Source: JBDTSW01 sp963799815 (GTDB lineage Bacteria > Actinomycetota > Thermoleophilia > Solirubrobacterales > 70-9). From it: a stretch of DNA of 64,000 nucleotides. The stretch spans positions 62,001 through 126,000 of the forward strand of contig CAWCYG010000001.1 of NCBI GenBank assembly GCA_963799815.1, written 5' to 3'. Position 1 is the stretch's first letter, and each line of letters begins with the position of its first letter. The notes beneath the pieces were generated by a model, which worked only from the letters and a program-made list of their open reading frames with translations, searched no databases and was not told where the DNA came from. The translations under genes and the position numbers were made by a program. Positions 23,641 to 30,616 of the stretch are shown here, in pieces.

Positions 23641-25107
23641 TCAGCCAGGTGCCTCCCGCGAGCCGGCATCGCAGAATCCGCCCTGCGGCCGGGGCCACCC
23701 CACCTGGTCGGTCGCGGGCGGGGGGCATGCGGAGGTGACGAAGTCGACGGCGGGACTCGAGGCCTTGAGCGCGTGAGTTTCGGTGACCGGGGCCGGTGTC
23801 GGACCGGGATTTGCCGCCAGCGGTTTCAGCTTCGGGTCGGCGACGAGGTTGCTGCTGAGCGTTGCATCGATGCAGCTGTCGTCTTGGTAGACGTTGACCT
23901 CGTTCATCGTGATGAATCCCGGAGGAGCTACGCACTCCCGCCGGGGATCGTCGAAGACCGATCCCCTGAGCTCGGCCATCGTTCCCGGTGGACCGATCGT
24001 GCCGTCGATCTCGAGCGTGGCGTCGCCAGCCTCGGGCTGGTTGTCGGCCAGGGTCGAGTGCGTCAGCTCGAGAACGCCCTGCCCGAGATGGATCGCGGCG
24101 CCGCCCGTGGTGCTCGCATTCCCTCGTGAGCGGTTGCCGCTGAAGGTCGAGTTGGTGACCTCCGCGGATCCGTCCGCGACGGCATAGCGCATGCCGCCGC
24201 CCAGGCGGGCGGTGTTGCCACTGATCGTCGACGCGGTGAGGTCGAGGTCCGCGTCCTGTCCGAAGACATAGAGCCCACCCCCTTCGGTCGCGCGATTGCC
24301 GGCGACGGTGCTGCCCACGATCGTGGTTCCCAATGCCCGCGACCAGAGACCCCCGCCGCTGGCGACGCCGCGTCGTGCGGTGTTGCCTGAGATGCGGGAC
24401 TCGGTGATGGCCACCGAGTCCACCGATGCTCCGGCGTAGATCCCGCCCCCCAAACCGGTGGCCCCACCGGCGACGTCGTTGCCCGACACCACCGAGTCCT
24501 GGAGGCTCAATTGCCCGTCCATCTGGGCGAGTCCGCCGCCGAGGCCGTTGAAACTGGCGTTTTCGTGGCTGATGGTGTTGTCGCGGACGATGACCCGGTC
24601 GAGGAGCATCAGGTTGTCCTCCACGAGGATGCCGCCACCGGACCCGTCCGCGGGCTTCGTCACGCGTCCGCCCCGGACGGTCAGCTTGTTGAGAACAGCG
24701 CCTGGAAGCGGGGACTCGGGCTCGGCGTTGCTGAGGACGACGCGATCTTTCACCGTCTGCTTGATCGTCGTCTTCCGCTCGCCCTTTCCCTCGATGATCA
24801 CGGCCTCGGTGAGGTCCAGGTCGCCCTCGTCGTTCGACGCGGTGCCCTGCCGCTGCCGGGTGAGCTTGAAGGTGCCACGGGGAAGCTCGATGGTGTCGAT
24901 CCCGTTGAGTGCGTTCGCCTCTGCGATCGCCGCTCGCAACGCGCACACGCCGGCTTGGTTCCCGCAGGCGCCATCGCCCGGAGAGACGTCCAGGCGGTCT
25001 TTCTTGGTTTCAACCGCGAACGTCTCTGCGCCCGCCGCGGGCGCGCTGGCCGCCAGCATCACCAGGCTGATCGCAACAGTCCCCGTCGCCCTCATGAACC
25101 GCAGCAT
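23641..25107 (-). CDS. Secreted CSLREA-type right-handed beta-helix protein (first of a pair)
   Basis: A 488-residue paralogue of the next gene with the same architecture. It has a signal peptide (MLRFMRATGTVAISLVMLA...AAGA), a strand-rich KKDRLDVSPGDGACG, and the CSLREA-like GVCALRAAIAEANAL. A GTTIKQT-like step follows (KTTIKQTVKDRVV). The beta-helix turns are LDRVIVRDNTISH, QDSVVSGNDVAGG, TESRISGNTARRG, VGSTVAGNRATEG, TASTISGNTARLG and TNSTFSGNRSRG. It ends ACPPPATDQVGWPRP...CDAGSREAPG. Export and passive binding or adhesion are likely, and substrate is unknown. The ATG is divergent from the small gene at 25128 with 20 nt between. The two paralogues form a tight operon. Confidence 0.75.
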   Translation of the reverse strand: MLRFMRATGTVAISLVMLAASAPAAGAETFAVETKKDRLDVSPGDGACGNQAGVCALRAAIAEANALNGIDTIELPRGTFKLTRQRQGTASNDEGDLDLTEAVIIEGKGERKTTIKQTVKDRVVLSNAEPESPLPGAVLNKLTVRGGRVTKPADGSGGGILVEDNLMLLDRVIVRDNTISHENASFNGLGGGLAQMDGQLSLQDSVVSGNDVAGGATGLGGGIYAGASVDSVAITESRISGNTARRGVASGGGLWSRALGTTIVGSTVAGNRATEGGGLYVFGQDADLDLTASTISGNTARLGGGMRYAVADGSAEVTNSTFSGNRSRGNASTTGGAAIHLGQGVLELTHSTLADNQPEAGDATLEIDGTIGPPGTMAELRGSVFDDPRRECVAPPGFITMNEVNVYQDDSCIDATLSSNLVADPKLKPLAANPGPTPAPVTETHALKASSPAVDFVTSACPPPATDQVGWPRPQGGFCDAGSREAPG

Positions 25108-25127
25108 ACGCTCGTTACCCTGGCGCC

Positions 25128-25460
25128 ATGAGTGCGTTCGCTCTCACAGTGCGCCACGGTTCGCAGGTCAGCCGCGAACGTTTCGAGAAGCTGGATGCGG
25201 CGCTGGATGCCATGCGCAAGCGGGTTGAGGAGATGCGAGGCGAGGGCCCGCTCGAGTCGGTGACGATGTTTCGCGACTACTCGCCCGAGGTGCGGGTGGC
25301 CGGGCGCGTCGAGCTCTCGACCGGCGGCTGGCTGCGCGGCAGCGACGCCGGCATCGATGTGATGGGCGACGGCACGCTCGTCGCCTACTCAGGCGGGATC
25401 CGCAAGCAAACGCTCGATGGCGACGACCCGTTCGAGGCGGTCCGGAAGGCGATGAGGTGA
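25128..25460 (+). CDS. Small hypothetical protein with DYSPEVRVAGRVELS core
   Basis: A 110-residue soluble protein not recognised. It has an amphipathic helix at residues 15-40 (ERFEKLDAALDAMRKRVEEM), then a strand-rich core with FRDYSPEVRVAGRVELSTGG, W, DAGIDVMGDGTLVAYSGGIR, and an end FEAVRKAMR. No signal peptide or membrane segment. Its stop overlaps the start of the next small gene (GTGA), so the two are probably made together and may interact. The charged helix and beta core would suit a dimeric accessory or phage/tail-like fold, but this is speculation. Confidence 0.6.
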   Translation: MSAFALTVRHGSQVSRERFEKLDAALDAMRKRVEEMRGEGPLESVTMFRDYSPEVRVAGRVELSTGGWLRGSDAGIDVMGDGTLVAYSGGIRKQTLDGDDPFEAVRKAMR

Positions 25461-25786
25461 GCGAGGAGGAGATCAAGGTCTTCGCGGACCGCGAGCTCGA
25501 AGGCGTCGAAGTCGGCCGCCGGGTCCGCCTCCCGCGCGGCGCCCAGCCGCCGATCCGCGTGCACCTGAACGGCGTCGAGCAGACGCGCGGCAAGGACTAT
25601 GACCTGCGCCGGGGCGAGGTCGTCTTCAGGCGCAAGATCGTGAAGGAGGGCAACGTCGGCCGCGCGCGCTGGGCCGCCATGTACCTCGGCATCTTCGGCA
25701 CCTACCGCAAGCACGAGACGATCGACATCGAGTACCAAAAGGGCGGCGAGACGAAGCTGCTCGCCGACGCGAAGGTCGAGGACTGA
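25457..25786 (+). CDS. Small hypothetical protein, partner of the preceding gene
   Basis: A 109-residue protein from a GTG start overlapping the upstream stop by 4 nt. It has strands with RVRLPRGAQPPIRVHLNGVEQ, GKDYDLRRGEVVFRRKIV and ARWAAMYLGIFGTYRKHETIDIEY (pieces). The segment LNGVEQTRGKDYDLRRGEVVF resembles beta-sandwich carbohydrate- or tail-fibre-like modules, in which a short loop precedes the strand 'G.dY.l..g.i.F'. No catalytic motif, signal peptide or membrane segment. The convergent acyl-CoA dehydrogenase stop lies 3 nt away. Function unknown. Confidence 0.6.
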   Translation: MSEEEIKVFADRELEGVEVGRRVRLPRGAQPPIRVHLNGVEQTRGKDYDLRRGEVVFRRKIVKEGNVGRARWAAMYLGIFGTYRKHETIDIEYQKGGETKLLADAKVED

Positions 25787-25789
25787 CCG

Positions 25790-26785
25790 CTACGCGAACG
25801 TGAGCTCGGCTACCTGCTCGCGGTGGGCATCGGCTGTGCCCATGAGCTGGCCCGAGACCTTGGCGCGCTTTAGGAGGTAGTGGACGTCGTGTTCCCAGGT
25901 GAAGCCGATGCCGCCGAACGTCTGGATCGCGTCGTGGGCGACCGCGGCGGCTGCGTCGGACGCGCGCGCCTTCGCCATCGACGCCGCCAGACCGAGTGAC
26001 TCGGGCTCTGCATCGGCCACCCACCCGGCGTAGTACGTGAGCGAGCGGGCCTCCTCGACCGCCCAGAGCATGTCGGCGAGCCGGTGCGAGACCGCTTGGT
26101 AGGAGCCGATCGGGCGCCCGAACTGCTCGCGCTCCTTGGCGTAGTGGGTGGCCATGTCGAGCGCACGCTGCGCGACTCCGACGAGCTCGGCGGCGATCGC
26201 TACCTGCCCGATGGCGCCCGCCCTTGCGATCTCGCCGGGCACCGGATCACCGCCCTCGGCGCGCACGCGATAGTAGGCCCGGGTGGAATCGATCAGGTCG
26301 AGGCGCTCAAGCTCGGCATCGTCGGGCTCGACCAGCCGGGCGCCCTCGCCAGCGGCCATGACGAGAACCACGGCACCCTCGGCCGCGCCCACGATCGGCT
26401 CAGGGTCGCAGGTCATCTCGGCCGCGCCGCGCTCGGTGCCCGCCGCGATGCCGGGCAGCCAACGCTGCTTTTGCTCGTCGGATCCCGCGCTTTGGAGCAC
26501 GGCGCCGGCGTAAGCGTTGGCGAGCATCGGGGAGGGGGCGCACGCGTACCCGAGCTCCTCCTGGAGGATCACAAGCTCGACGGTGCCGAGCCCCTGGCCG
26601 CCGTGCTCCTCAGCGATCGCGATGCCGGGCCAACCCAGCTCGCACATCTCCCTCCACACATCGTCGTCGTATGGGCTCTCGGACTCGGCGAGCTCGCGTA
26701 CCCGCTCGGGCTTGAAGCGAGCCGAGAGGAACTCATGCGCCGTCGACTTGATCTCGCGCTGCTCGTCTGAGAACCCGAACTCCAT
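25790..26785 (-). CDS. Acyl-CoA dehydrogenase, non-catalytic-type subunit of a heteromeric pair
   Basis: A 331-residue acyl-CoA dehydrogenase-fold protein. The N-terminal helices (DEQREIKSTAHEFLSARF), IAEEHGGQGLGTVELVILQEELG and the C-terminal IQTFGGIGFTWEHDVHYLLKRAK are typical. The usual flavin/substrate signature is eroded (AAEMTCDPEPIVGAA in place of the conserved ALTEPxAGSD), and the end GTADAHREQVAEL lacks the glutamate used as base in that position. This pattern fits the shorter subunit of alpha2beta2 enzymes such as the mycobacterial FadE26-27 and FadE28-29 pairs. It sits 3 nt downstream of the other subunit gene. Confidence 0.8.
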   Translation of the reverse strand: MEFGFSDEQREIKSTAHEFLSARFKPERVRELAESESPYDDDVWREMCELGWPGIAIAEEHGGQGLGTVELVILQEELGYACAPSPMLANAYAGAVLQSAGSDEQKQRWLPGIAAGTERGAAEMTCDPEPIVGAAEGAVVLVMAAGEGARLVEPDDAELERLDLIDSTRAYYRVRAEGGDPVPGEIARAGAIGQVAIAAELVGVAQRALDMATHYAKEREQFGRPIGSYQAVSHRLADMLWAVEEARSLTYYAGWVADAEPESLGLAASMAKARASDAAAAVAHDAIQTFGGIGFTWEHDVHYLLKRAKVSGQLMGTADAHREQVAELTFA

Positions 26786-26788
26786 CCG

Positions 26789-27928
26789 CTACCTCAGCTT
26801 GGGCAGGCCGAGCACGCGCTCGGCGACGATGTTTCGCAGCACATCGCTGGTGCCGCCCTCGATGGAGTTCGCGCGCGAGCGCAGGAACCGGTAGGCCCAG
26901 CGCGAGCTCCGCTCCAGCGCCTCCATGCCCCCAACGTCGACCGCGAGCTCGGTCATCGCCTGGTTCGTATCCGACCACTGCAGCTTCGCGATCGAGCCCT
27001 CGGGACCCGGCGTCCCCACCTGCATGGTGGAGGTCAGGGCGCGCATCGTGCCGAGGCGCAGCCCCTCGATGCTGATCCGAAGGCGCGCGACCTTGTCGCG
27101 GACGATCGCATCGTCGGCTCGCCCGCGTTCCTTTGCAAGCGCCACCAGCTCGTCAAGCGTTTGAGCGAGGCCAAGCGCCGCTGAGGAGCCGAGGCCGGCA
27201 CGCTCGTTCATCAGCGTCGTGATCGCGACCATCCAGCCGTTGCCCTCGCCGCCGACCACGTTCTCGTCGGGCACGAACGCGCCCTCCATGAAGATCTCGT
27301 TGAACTCGGCCTCACCGGTGATCTGGCGAAGCGGCCGGATCTCGACCTCGTCCTGGTCCATGTCCATGAGGAAATAGGTGAGGCCCTTGTGCTTGGCAGC
27401 ATCGGGGTCGGAGCGCGCCACGAGCATGCACCACTTGGCCTCGTGCGCGAAGGTCGTCCAGACCTTCTGGCCCGTGATACGCCAGCCGCCGTCCTGCTTT
27501 ACCGCCTTGGTCTTAAGCGAGGCGAGGTCGGAGCCGGACTCGGGCTCCGAGAAGCCCTGGCACCAGATCTCCTCGGCGGAGAGAATCGGCTCGAGGAACC
27601 GCTCCTTCTGCTCCTCGGTTCCGTGCGCGATCACGACCGGGCCCCCCATCACGAGGCCGAGGACGTTCGCCGGGCGAGGGGCCCTTGCGCGCGCCAGCTC
27701 GGCGCCGAAGATCGCCTGCTCGATCAGCGTCGCACCGCGGCCGCCGTACTCCTTCGGCCATGAGACGCCCGCCCAGCCGCCGGCGTGGAGCTTGCGCTGC
27801 CACTCGCGCTCGAACTCGAACAGGGCCTGATCGCCCACGCTCGGGGGCTCCCCCGGGTGATGTAAGGCAATCCACTCCCGCAACTCGTCGCGGAACGCCT
27901 GCTCTTCGTCGGTGAGGGACAGATCCAC
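26789..27928 (-). CDS. Acyl-CoA dehydrogenase, catalytic subunit of a heteromeric pair
   Basis: A 379-residue FAD-dependent dehydrogenase. WQRKLHAGGWAGVSWPKEYGG and QGFSEPESGSDLASLKTKAV (flavin/substrate contacts) are followed by GWRITGQKVWTTFAHEAKWCM, NERAGLGSSAALGLAQ and the C-terminal NSIEGGTSDVLRNIVAERVLGLP (in parts), where the Glu of IEGGTS is the probable catalytic base. N-terminus and length match the longer subunit of heteromeric sterol or branched-acyl side-chain dehydrogenases. The gene is first in a two-gene operon with 25790-26785. Substrate is unknown. Confidence 0.88.
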   Translation of the reverse strand: MDLSLTDEEQAFRDELREWIALHHPGEPPSVGDQALFEFEREWQRKLHAGGWAGVSWPKEYGGRGATLIEQAIFGAELARARAPRPANVLGLVMGGPVVIAHGTEEQKERFLEPILSAEEIWCQGFSEPESGSDLASLKTKAVKQDGGWRITGQKVWTTFAHEAKWCMLVARSDPDAAKHKGLTYFLMDMDQDEVEIRPLRQITGEAEFNEIFMEGAFVPDENVVGGEGNGWMVAITTLMNERAGLGSSAALGLAQTLDELVALAKERGRADDAIVRDKVARLRISIEGLRLGTMRALTSTMQVGTPGPEGSIAKLQWSDTNQAMTELAVDVGGMEALERSSRWAYRFLRSRANSIEGGTSDVLRNIVAERVLGLPKLR

Positions 27929-27961
27929 GGAGCGGAGACCCTAGTGCAAGCGGTCTGCCGG

Positions 27962-28867
27962 CTAGTCAAATATGTAAAGAACAGCGATCGCTGAGCCGAC
28001 CCAGGTCGCGGCGGCGAAGAGCATCCCCGGATCCTCCGTCAGGATCGCGGCGGTCGAGCGCGTGTCCCGGCGGTCGTAGATCAGGTAGAGGTAGCGAAAG
28101 ACGCCGTAGAGGACCGAGGGCGCGGTGGCCAGCATTCGGGAGCCGACCAGCGGTGAGTTCACGGCGTAGATCACGTAGGAGATGATCGCCGCGGCGGTCA
28201 CCATCGCGACCATCTGGTCCAGGAACGGGATCGAGTAGTGCTCGAGGACGGGTCGAGTGGGCTTCGCCGACGAGGATGCGACCGATGGCGGCACCGGGGG
28301 AAAATCTGGCGTTGCCTCCTGGATCGCCTCCTGCCGGCGCTTGGTGAAGCCCAGGAAGAGGGCCAGCATGGCGGTGCAGACGAGCAGGTACTCCGATGCC
28401 TGCGCCTCGACGGCCACCGCTCCCGCCACCACCCGCAGGATGAACAGGAAGGCAATGGTCATCACGTCGATGATCACCAGGCGCTTCAGCTCCAGCGAGT
28501 AGGCGACGGTGACGATGCCGTAGAGGGCGACGAGCGCCGCCACCTCCGCGGGATCGATCAGGGCCAAGGGCAGGACGACAGCGAAGATCGCCAGGGCGCC
28601 GGCCGCGACCTGCGCGGTTCGCTCCGCCAGGTTCCCGCTCGCGATCTGGCGGTCGCGTTTTTCGGGATGGAGGCGATCGTGCTCGGCGTCGTGGAGGTCG
28701 TTGAAGAGGTAGCCGGCACTTGAGATCGCGCAGAAGGCGATGAAGGCAATTGTGGCCTCGCCAACCTGTGCGGCCTCGTCCACCTTGCCGGAGAACAGGA
28801 GTCCGGCGTAGACGAGCAGGTTCTTGACCCACTCTTGCGGGCGCATGGCACGTAGAAGGGGCGGCAT
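27962..28867 (-). CDS. UbiA-family prenyltransferase, decaprenyl-phosphate phosphoribosyltransferase-like
   Basis: A membrane protein of about 301 residues with eight to nine hydrophobic segments. It starts MPPLLRAMRPQEWVKNLLVY, matching the family opening 'RP.QWVKN'. The first Asp-rich motif is NDLHDAEHDRLHPEKRDRQI, with 'HP.KR.RPIA'-like continuation, and a C-terminal YDRRDTRS follows. The pattern is that of DPPR synthase (mycobacterial Rv3806c group), which joins PRPP and polyprenyl phosphate for arabinan-type glycan or lipid sugar donors. Other UbiA-type transferases are possible. An ATG 42 nt upstream (28909) is an alternative start. It is encoded just downstream of the alkyl-DHAP synthase-like gene on the same strand. 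Confidence 0.8.
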   Translation of the reverse strand: MPPLLRAMRPQEWVKNLLVYAGLLFSGKVDEAAQVGEATIAFIAFCAISSAGYLFNDLHDAEHDRLHPEKRDRQIASGNLAERTAQVAAGALAIFAVVLPLALIDPAEVAALVALYGIVTVAYSLELKRLVIIDVMTIAFLFILRVVAGAVAVEAQASEYLLVCTAMLALFLGFTKRRQEAIQEATPDFPPVPPSVASSSAKPTRPVLEHYSIPFLDQMVAMVTAAAIISYVIYAVNSPLVGSRMLATAPSVLYGVFRYLYLIYDRRDTRSTAAILTEDPGMLFAAATWVGSAIAVLYIFD

Positions 28868-28933
28868 GAGGCGGGACAGGTTAGGTTGCCCGCACGGGGG
28901 CAGACGCACGCTGGCGTGCGCGGCCGCGCGGGC

Positions 28934-30613
28934 TCACGGGTCGATCAGGACCCCTGGATTCAGGATCGCCGCCGGATCGAGGGCTCGCTTCGCGCTCCGC
29001 AGGGCGTCGGCGAACGGCTCGGGTCGCTGCCGGTCGTACCACGGGCGGTGGTCGCGACCGACAGCGTGGTGGTGCGTGATCGTGCCGCCACCCGCGATCA
29101 CGGCCTCCGAAACAGCGGCCTTGATCTCATCCCACTGCTCCACCTCGCCGCCCGCCTTGGCGGGGGCCATGACGGTGAAGTAGGGGGCGGGACCATCGGG
29201 ATAGACGTGCGTGAAGCGGCAGCTGAGGCGCGGCGAGCCGCTCCCGCCCGGCTCGACCCCGCAGACGTCGGCGACCGCTCGGCCCGCGGCCCTCATCACC
29301 TCGGCGTGAAACGACTCGAACCGATCCCAAGTGATCGCCGTCTCGAAGGTTTCCGAGAGCACGCCCAGCGCGACGAAGCTGTCGCGCAAGTACGGCGCCG
29401 CGAGGAAGGCATGACGCCACGAGGCGACTGGATCGTGCCCGCTACCAGCGTCGGCCGGCGGGTTCTCGCGCAGTTCACCCCGCCGAGGCTCCGCAGCCGC
29501 CACTCCCTTGAGCTCGCCGGGAACACCACCGTGCGCGCGCACCACGTCGAGCGCCTGTTCCATCCGAGCGTCCATCGGATTGTGCGCGGACTCGAATCCC
29601 AAGACCAAGAGCGCCTTGCCCGGAGGCCCCGCGTGAGTGACCTCCGCCTCCGTGGGATCGAGAAGCCTGCAGTTCGATGGGTCGAGGCCCGACTGGGAAA
29701 GCTCCCTCACCGCCTCCGCCGCGACCGCGAAATCGTCGAACTCGACGCCGCACGAGAGCTTCCAGCGGGGTCGCTCCTGCAGCCGCACCCAGGCCTCCGT
29801 GATGATGCCCAGGATTCCCTCCGAGCCGATCAGCAGTCGGTCGGGGCTGGGGCCGGCGCCCGATCCGGGCAGCCTCCTGCTCTCCCAGTTGCCGGCCGGC
29901 GTCAGCGCCGTTATCGATTCGACGAGGTCGTCGATGTGCGTGAGCCGGGTCGCGAAATGCCCGCCGGCGCGGGTGGCGATCCACCCACCGAGTGTCGAGA
30001 ACTCAAAGGACTGGGGAAAGTGGCGGAGCGTGAGTCCGTGCGGGCGGAGCTGGTCGGAGATCTGCGGCCCCAGCGCCCCTGCCTGTATCAGCGCGGCCCG
30101 AGAGACCGGATCGACCTCGAGCACGCGGTCGAGGGCGCGCAGGTCGACCGAGATGGCGCCCCGATATGGGTTGTCGATTCGAGGCTCGACGCCTCCCACG
30201 ACGCTGGTGCCTCCTCCGTAGGGAATCGCCGCCACCCCCTCGTCCGAGCACCAACCCAGGATTCGTTCGACGTCCTCCTCGCCGCCGGGATGGGCGACGA
30301 AGTCGGGTGGGTTCGGGAACTCGCCCCGAAACCCCCGAACGACGTCGCGATACGCCTTGCCAAGCGCATGCGAGGCACGCTCGTAGGGGTCCGAGCGGCA
30401 GATCTCGGCGAACGAGTCGGGAGGCGCCACCCGCGCCCTCGGCAACTCCACCTCAGCGAGCGGGACGGGCTCAGACACGTCCTCACCACCGAAGCCGAGC
30501 CGTTGGTTCACCTCCTGTGCCGCGGCCTCCAGTTGCGCGCGAGAGAGCTGCCCGGCCTCGTACCCCCAGCCCCAATGCTTGCGGCGGCCCTGCGCCTGAC
30601 TCTCGGGCGTCAA
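28934..30613 (-). CDS. FAD-dependent alkyldihydroxyacetone-phosphate synthase-like oxidase
   Basis: A 559-residue PCMH/VAO-type flavoprotein. KHWGWGYEAGQLSRAQLEAA opens the protein, as in AGPS. The FAD-binding domain contains IPYGGGTSVVGGVEP and DLRALDRVLEVDP. The cap holds HFPQSFEFSTLGGWIATRAG, LIGSEGILGIITEAWVRL and FRGEFPNPPDFVAHPG. The tail GGTITHHHAVGRDHRPWYD matches the active-site His-rich loop of AGPS (HHHGVG). AGPS swaps the acyl chain of acyl-DHAP for a fatty alcohol, forming the ether bond of ether lipids. The upstream gene (3 nt apart) is a candidate fatty-alcohol producer. A generic FAD-linked oxidase is the alternative. Confidence 0.85.
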   Translation of the reverse strand: MTPESQAQGRRKHWGWGYEAGQLSRAQLEAAAQEVNQRLGFGGEDVSEPVPLAEVELPRARVAPPDSFAEICRSDPYERASHALGKAYRDVVRGFRGEFPNPPDFVAHPGGEEDVERILGWCSDEGVAAIPYGGGTSVVGGVEPRIDNPYRGAISVDLRALDRVLEVDPVSRAALIQAGALGPQISDQLRPHGLTLRHFPQSFEFSTLGGWIATRAGGHFATRLTHIDDLVESITALTPAGNWESRRLPGSGAGPSPDRLLIGSEGILGIITEAWVRLQERPRWKLSCGVEFDDFAVAAEAVRELSQSGLDPSNCRLLDPTEAEVTHAGPPGKALLVLGFESAHNPMDARMEQALDVVRAHGGVPGELKGVAAAEPRRGELRENPPADAGSGHDPVASWRHAFLAAPYLRDSFVALGVLSETFETAITWDRFESFHAEVMRAAGRAVADVCGVEPGGSGSPRLSCRFTHVYPDGPAPYFTVMAPAKAGGEVEQWDEIKAAVSEAVIAGGGTITHHHAVGRDHRPWYDRQRPEPFADALRSAKRALDPAAILNPGVLIDP

Positions 30614-30616
30614 GCC

